From: Priapulus caudatus
Taxonomy: Eukaryota; Priapulida; Priapulimorpha; Priapulimorphida; Priapulidae
Direction: 5' to 3'
Assembly: GCF_000485595.1 (NCBI RefSeq)
Contig: NW_014577294.1
Coordinates: 115,721-136,156 of the forward strand
DNA length: 20,436 nucleotides
Below are positions 18,358 through 20,436 of the stretch, piece by piece (position 1 is the stretch's first letter; every line of letters begins with the position of its first letter). The notes under the pieces are model-generated. The model made no database searches. It worked only from the letters and a program-made list of their open reading frames with translations, and was not told the origin of the DNA. Position numbers and translations under genes: made by a program.

Positions 18358-18551
18358 CCCTGGTAGATGCAAGCGTAGAGCGCCGATTAGGCTTGCCGGC
18401 ACCGGACCAGTTGGATCGGGCCGCATACTTACGAGTAAAGGCCACGATCAACACAACAAAAGCCCTGGTTACTGCTGAATTCCTCCAACGCTTGAAACGG
18501 GTCATCATCCCACAGAAGATGATGCTAGAGGCGAGACAAGCACTACGATAA
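18358..18551 (+). CDS. Candidate terminal coding exon of a small unknown protein
   Basis: A pyrimidine tract (TTTTTTTTATCTTTCCCT, near 18315-18332) precedes two acceptor AGs at 18349 and 18357. Using the second, the exon supplies two bases to complete a Gly/Ala-type codon left by the donor at 17418 (G+CC, Ala). It then reads 64 codons to TAA at 18549. The translation looks like a helical soluble protein: V-E-R-R-L-G-L-P-A-P-D near the start and F-L-Q-R-L-K-R-V-I-I-P further on, rich in Ala, Leu, Arg and Lys. With the first exon the product would be 77 residues. The overlapping minus-strand frame is rich in Cys, Phe and Trp and is less protein-like. I do not recognise the family. If the first AG were used instead, phase would not match 17418. 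Confidence 0.45.
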
Positions 18552-19742
18552 GCATGTAAAGTATGATATCTGCCTACGTGAGCGTAAGCTGTACACCAAA
18601 AAAAACAACATGTAAAGCAAGGCATGCAGCTATACGGAGAATATTCGCAGAATCATAGAAACCCACGGTCACCCGCGCGCACAAGGCAACACTGAATGTT
18701 TGCTGAAGCCCTCAAGTTGATGTTAAGTTATTTATCTCTATTACAGCATCCACTCAGCATTGTCTCGTGCATATTACCAGAATGACCGAATGCCCGTTGG
18801 TAGTCAGAAACAGCACAAGTGATTATGACACCGTAAAGCAAAAAATGTCTTTTTAAAATGCTTAAAACTCTTGCAGTGAATTGACGCGCAAAAGTTGTGA
18901 CATTTTAGACTTAAGATAGCCAGAACTATTTCTGACGTTTCTGACCACGGACCACAGTGTACTACTAACCGCTATAAACAGCCTGTACATTGAATCAGCA
19001 AAACAAGTAGCGAAGAAAACACAGAAGGAGCTTCCACTGCCACGGCTCGCAAACCACAATGGCTGCTGATGCCCTCAACTACATGATGTCGATTACGTTG
19101 TTCAGCAGACAGAGGGGAAAGCAAGTCTCGTGCCAGTGCGCTCACACTCCCACAAAATAAATACGACAACCTGTACAATCAAATCTAATAACCGTCTGGC
19201 TTTAATCAGGGGAACGACTCAACCACTCGATAGAATTCTGACAAACGGCAAGGCGTGTTACAGACTCATATTGTCTAGCATCGCGTCCACGCAACGCGTG
19301 CGCGACAACTCAGAGATTTACACCACAAATAACGTTAATAACATAAAATAGATTTTATATTGCTCTAAACGTTTCGCGCCGAGCGTTCGTTTGTTGGTGA
19401 CTACTCGTGACGGTAGAAGCAAGATGTCTCTCCATGTCACGTCACACACACGAAGATGTCACAACAATGGGATGCACATTGTTAGCTACTCGTTTCGTGC
19501 TTTTCTTATCTGTGACGTCTTCATACTTTACCCTGAAATTGAAGACAATCACCAAAATGAGCATTTTACCGCTATTTCGTACGTGAGATGTAATGGTTTC
19601 TTTAATATATTATCATCATTCGTTGCTTACAATTATTTAGCGCGGGCTGTTATAGCAAGTATGCGATAAGCATATCTTCCACAATAAACGCCACGTTATG
19701 TAAGGATGAATCATTCTTACCATCCACACATTTACATTCGTA

Positions 19743-19747
<5 letters not shown>
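18552..19747. other. No firmly supported gene; weak coding fragments
   Basis: A plus frame at 18920-19069, after an AAGATAG acceptor-like site, reads 49 protein-like codons (including A-K-Q-V-A-K-K-T-Q-K-E-L) to TGA, but no donor or partner exon is found. An ATG at 19059 in good context (CACAATGG) opens a 34-codon frame. A related-looking ATG frame starts at 18696. Frames at 19130-19351 and 19391-19669 have no recognised domain. No canonical AATAAA closely follows the stop at 18551; the next lies near 19157. Confidence 0.3.
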
Positions 19748-19794
<47 letters not shown>

Positions 19795-19812
19795 TAGATA
19801 GAGAGAGAGAGA
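19748..19812. repeat. Compound microsatellite (TA)n then GATA/(GA)n
   Basis: About 40 bases of TA, then CAGATAGATAGAGAGAGAGA. Same TA-then-GA order as at 7845 and 16346. Confidence 0.95.
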
Positions 19813-19925
19813 TCGATAGATGTTATATATAGAGATGTATATGCTAACGCTTCAAGTACAGTGCCGCGCATAAACTATAGCTACATATAAGCTGAAGCTA
19901 TACACGTAATGGTAATGCTAATGCT

Positions 19926-20125
19926 TCACGTACAGTCGCCGTTGACGGCGTTCGACGTCGCGCCGTACCGCCTCGTCGATTTCGAGCTCGACCTCGTCGT
20001 CACGGTGCCGTCGGCGCCGACGGTCCGCGTGCTAGTAGACGTGCTGCTGCTGTCGTTGATCACGTGACTCAGCGGCAGCTTGGTGGTGAAGCGGCGACGA
20101 GTCATCTTCGGCGCCGTTTCCCTTA
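19926..20125 (-). CDS. GC-rich terminal coding exon of an unidentified gene
   Basis: On the minus strand a strong 3' splice site, CGTCCTTCTACTTTGCAG, ends just before 20125. The frame then runs 65 complete codons, opening with R-E-T-A-P-K-M, to a TGA at 19926-19928. Third codon positions are almost all G or C, unlike the AT-rich surroundings, and the GC-rich patch coincides with the exon limits. The peptide is rich in Ser, Thr and Arg (S-S-S-T-S-T-S-T-R, then T-T-R-S-S-S-K-S-T-R-R-Y) and ends N-G-D-C-T. It looks like a disordered, possibly phosphorylated C-terminal tail, for example the cytoplasmic tail of a membrane protein, but no domain is recognised. Earlier exons must lie beyond 20436. 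The plus strand is also open for part of the patch, with the same wobble positions, but lacks splice support and ends earlier. Confidence 0.6.
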
Positions 20126-20173
20126 CTGCAAAGTAGAAGGACGCGCTAGTTGGTAATATATGTAACTATAATG

Positions 20174-20175
<2 letters not shown>

Positions 20176-20234
<59 letters not shown>
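20176..20234. repeat. (TA)n microsatellite
   Basis: TA runs interrupted once by GTATAT, leading directly into segment D copy 2. Confidence 0.95.
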
Positions 20235-20239
<5 letters not shown>

Positions 20240-20436
20240 TTTATATATTCAATTATTTATTAATGTGTGTATGCGCGCGCGCGTGTGTGTATATACAGCG
20301 CACAGTAACAATATATGTACTATATATAGTTCTCTTGTTGTTGTTATCTTGAGGCGATCCATTCCAAACGTATCCGATAATTATTAAAAAAGAGTAATGG
20401 AGAGAATATCGAAGTATATTGTTGAAATTACGCATT
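20235..20436 (+). repeat. Duplicated segment D, copy 2 (cut by window end)
   Basis: Same as 17049-17189 joined directly to 17471-17530: CGTATCCG at 20369-20376 is followed at once by ATAATTATTAAAAAAGAG. It lacks 281 bp relative to copy 1 and continues past the window end. The junction shows only about one base of shared sequence, as in a simple deletion, and there are no terminal repeats that would mark copy 1's extra DNA as a transposon. Confidence 0.95.

Overview
The window looks like nuclear DNA from an animal, most likely an invertebrate. The evidence is interstitial TTAGGG repeats, a Frizzled-type cysteine-rich-domain (CRD) exon with a splice acceptor, a tRNA-derived SINE, long TA/GA/trinucleotide microsatellites, and no long ORFs, operons or ribosome binding sites. 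The species cannot be named from the sequence. Most of the window is repetitive. Only three places look exonic, and all are small or partial.

Layout. 1-4211 is a tandem satellite of about 350 bp per unit, about 11.5 copies, riddled with copy-specific single-base insertions and deletions like uncorrected long-read sequence. 4212-5533 is a composite block of dispersed repeats with hairpins and inverted repeats. 5534-6688 is the same satellite in clean form, a little over three copies. 6721-8666 holds a pyrimidine-rich stretch, a TA then GA microsatellite of about 450 bp, a hairpin and a minus-strand SINE. 9749-10399 carries a terminal-inverted-repeat-like end and a second copy of the 0.6-kb repeat found at 4918-5533. 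10430-11269 is a cluster of trinucleotide repeats. 11516-11950 is a three-copy repeat of about 150 bp with a hairpin at each junction. 12031-13478 is a 724-bp direct tandem duplication; each copy carries a Frizzled-like CRD exon, open in the first and broken in the second. 13480-13686 repeats the 215-bp block found at 4212. 14251-14533 is degenerate interstitial telomere repeat. 15646-15852 is a strong inverted repeat.

The right third has the best gene candidates. One is a possible two-exon plus-strand gene (17379-17418 joined to 18358-18551) for a 77-residue protein with a presequence-like N terminus. The other is a GC-rich minus-strand terminal exon (19926-20125) of a gene that would continue beyond the right edge. 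A segment at 17049-17530 recurs at 20235-20436, but the second copy lacks 281 bp, and those 281 bp contain the candidate first exon.

There is no evidence that the candidate genes work together; they appear to be unrelated fragments among repeats. The observations most worth following are the reading frame hidden in the satellite monomer, the sharp change in base quality at 4211, the duplicated and decaying CRD exon, and the presence/absence of the 281-bp segment. All protein and repeat family calls were made by eye without database searches.
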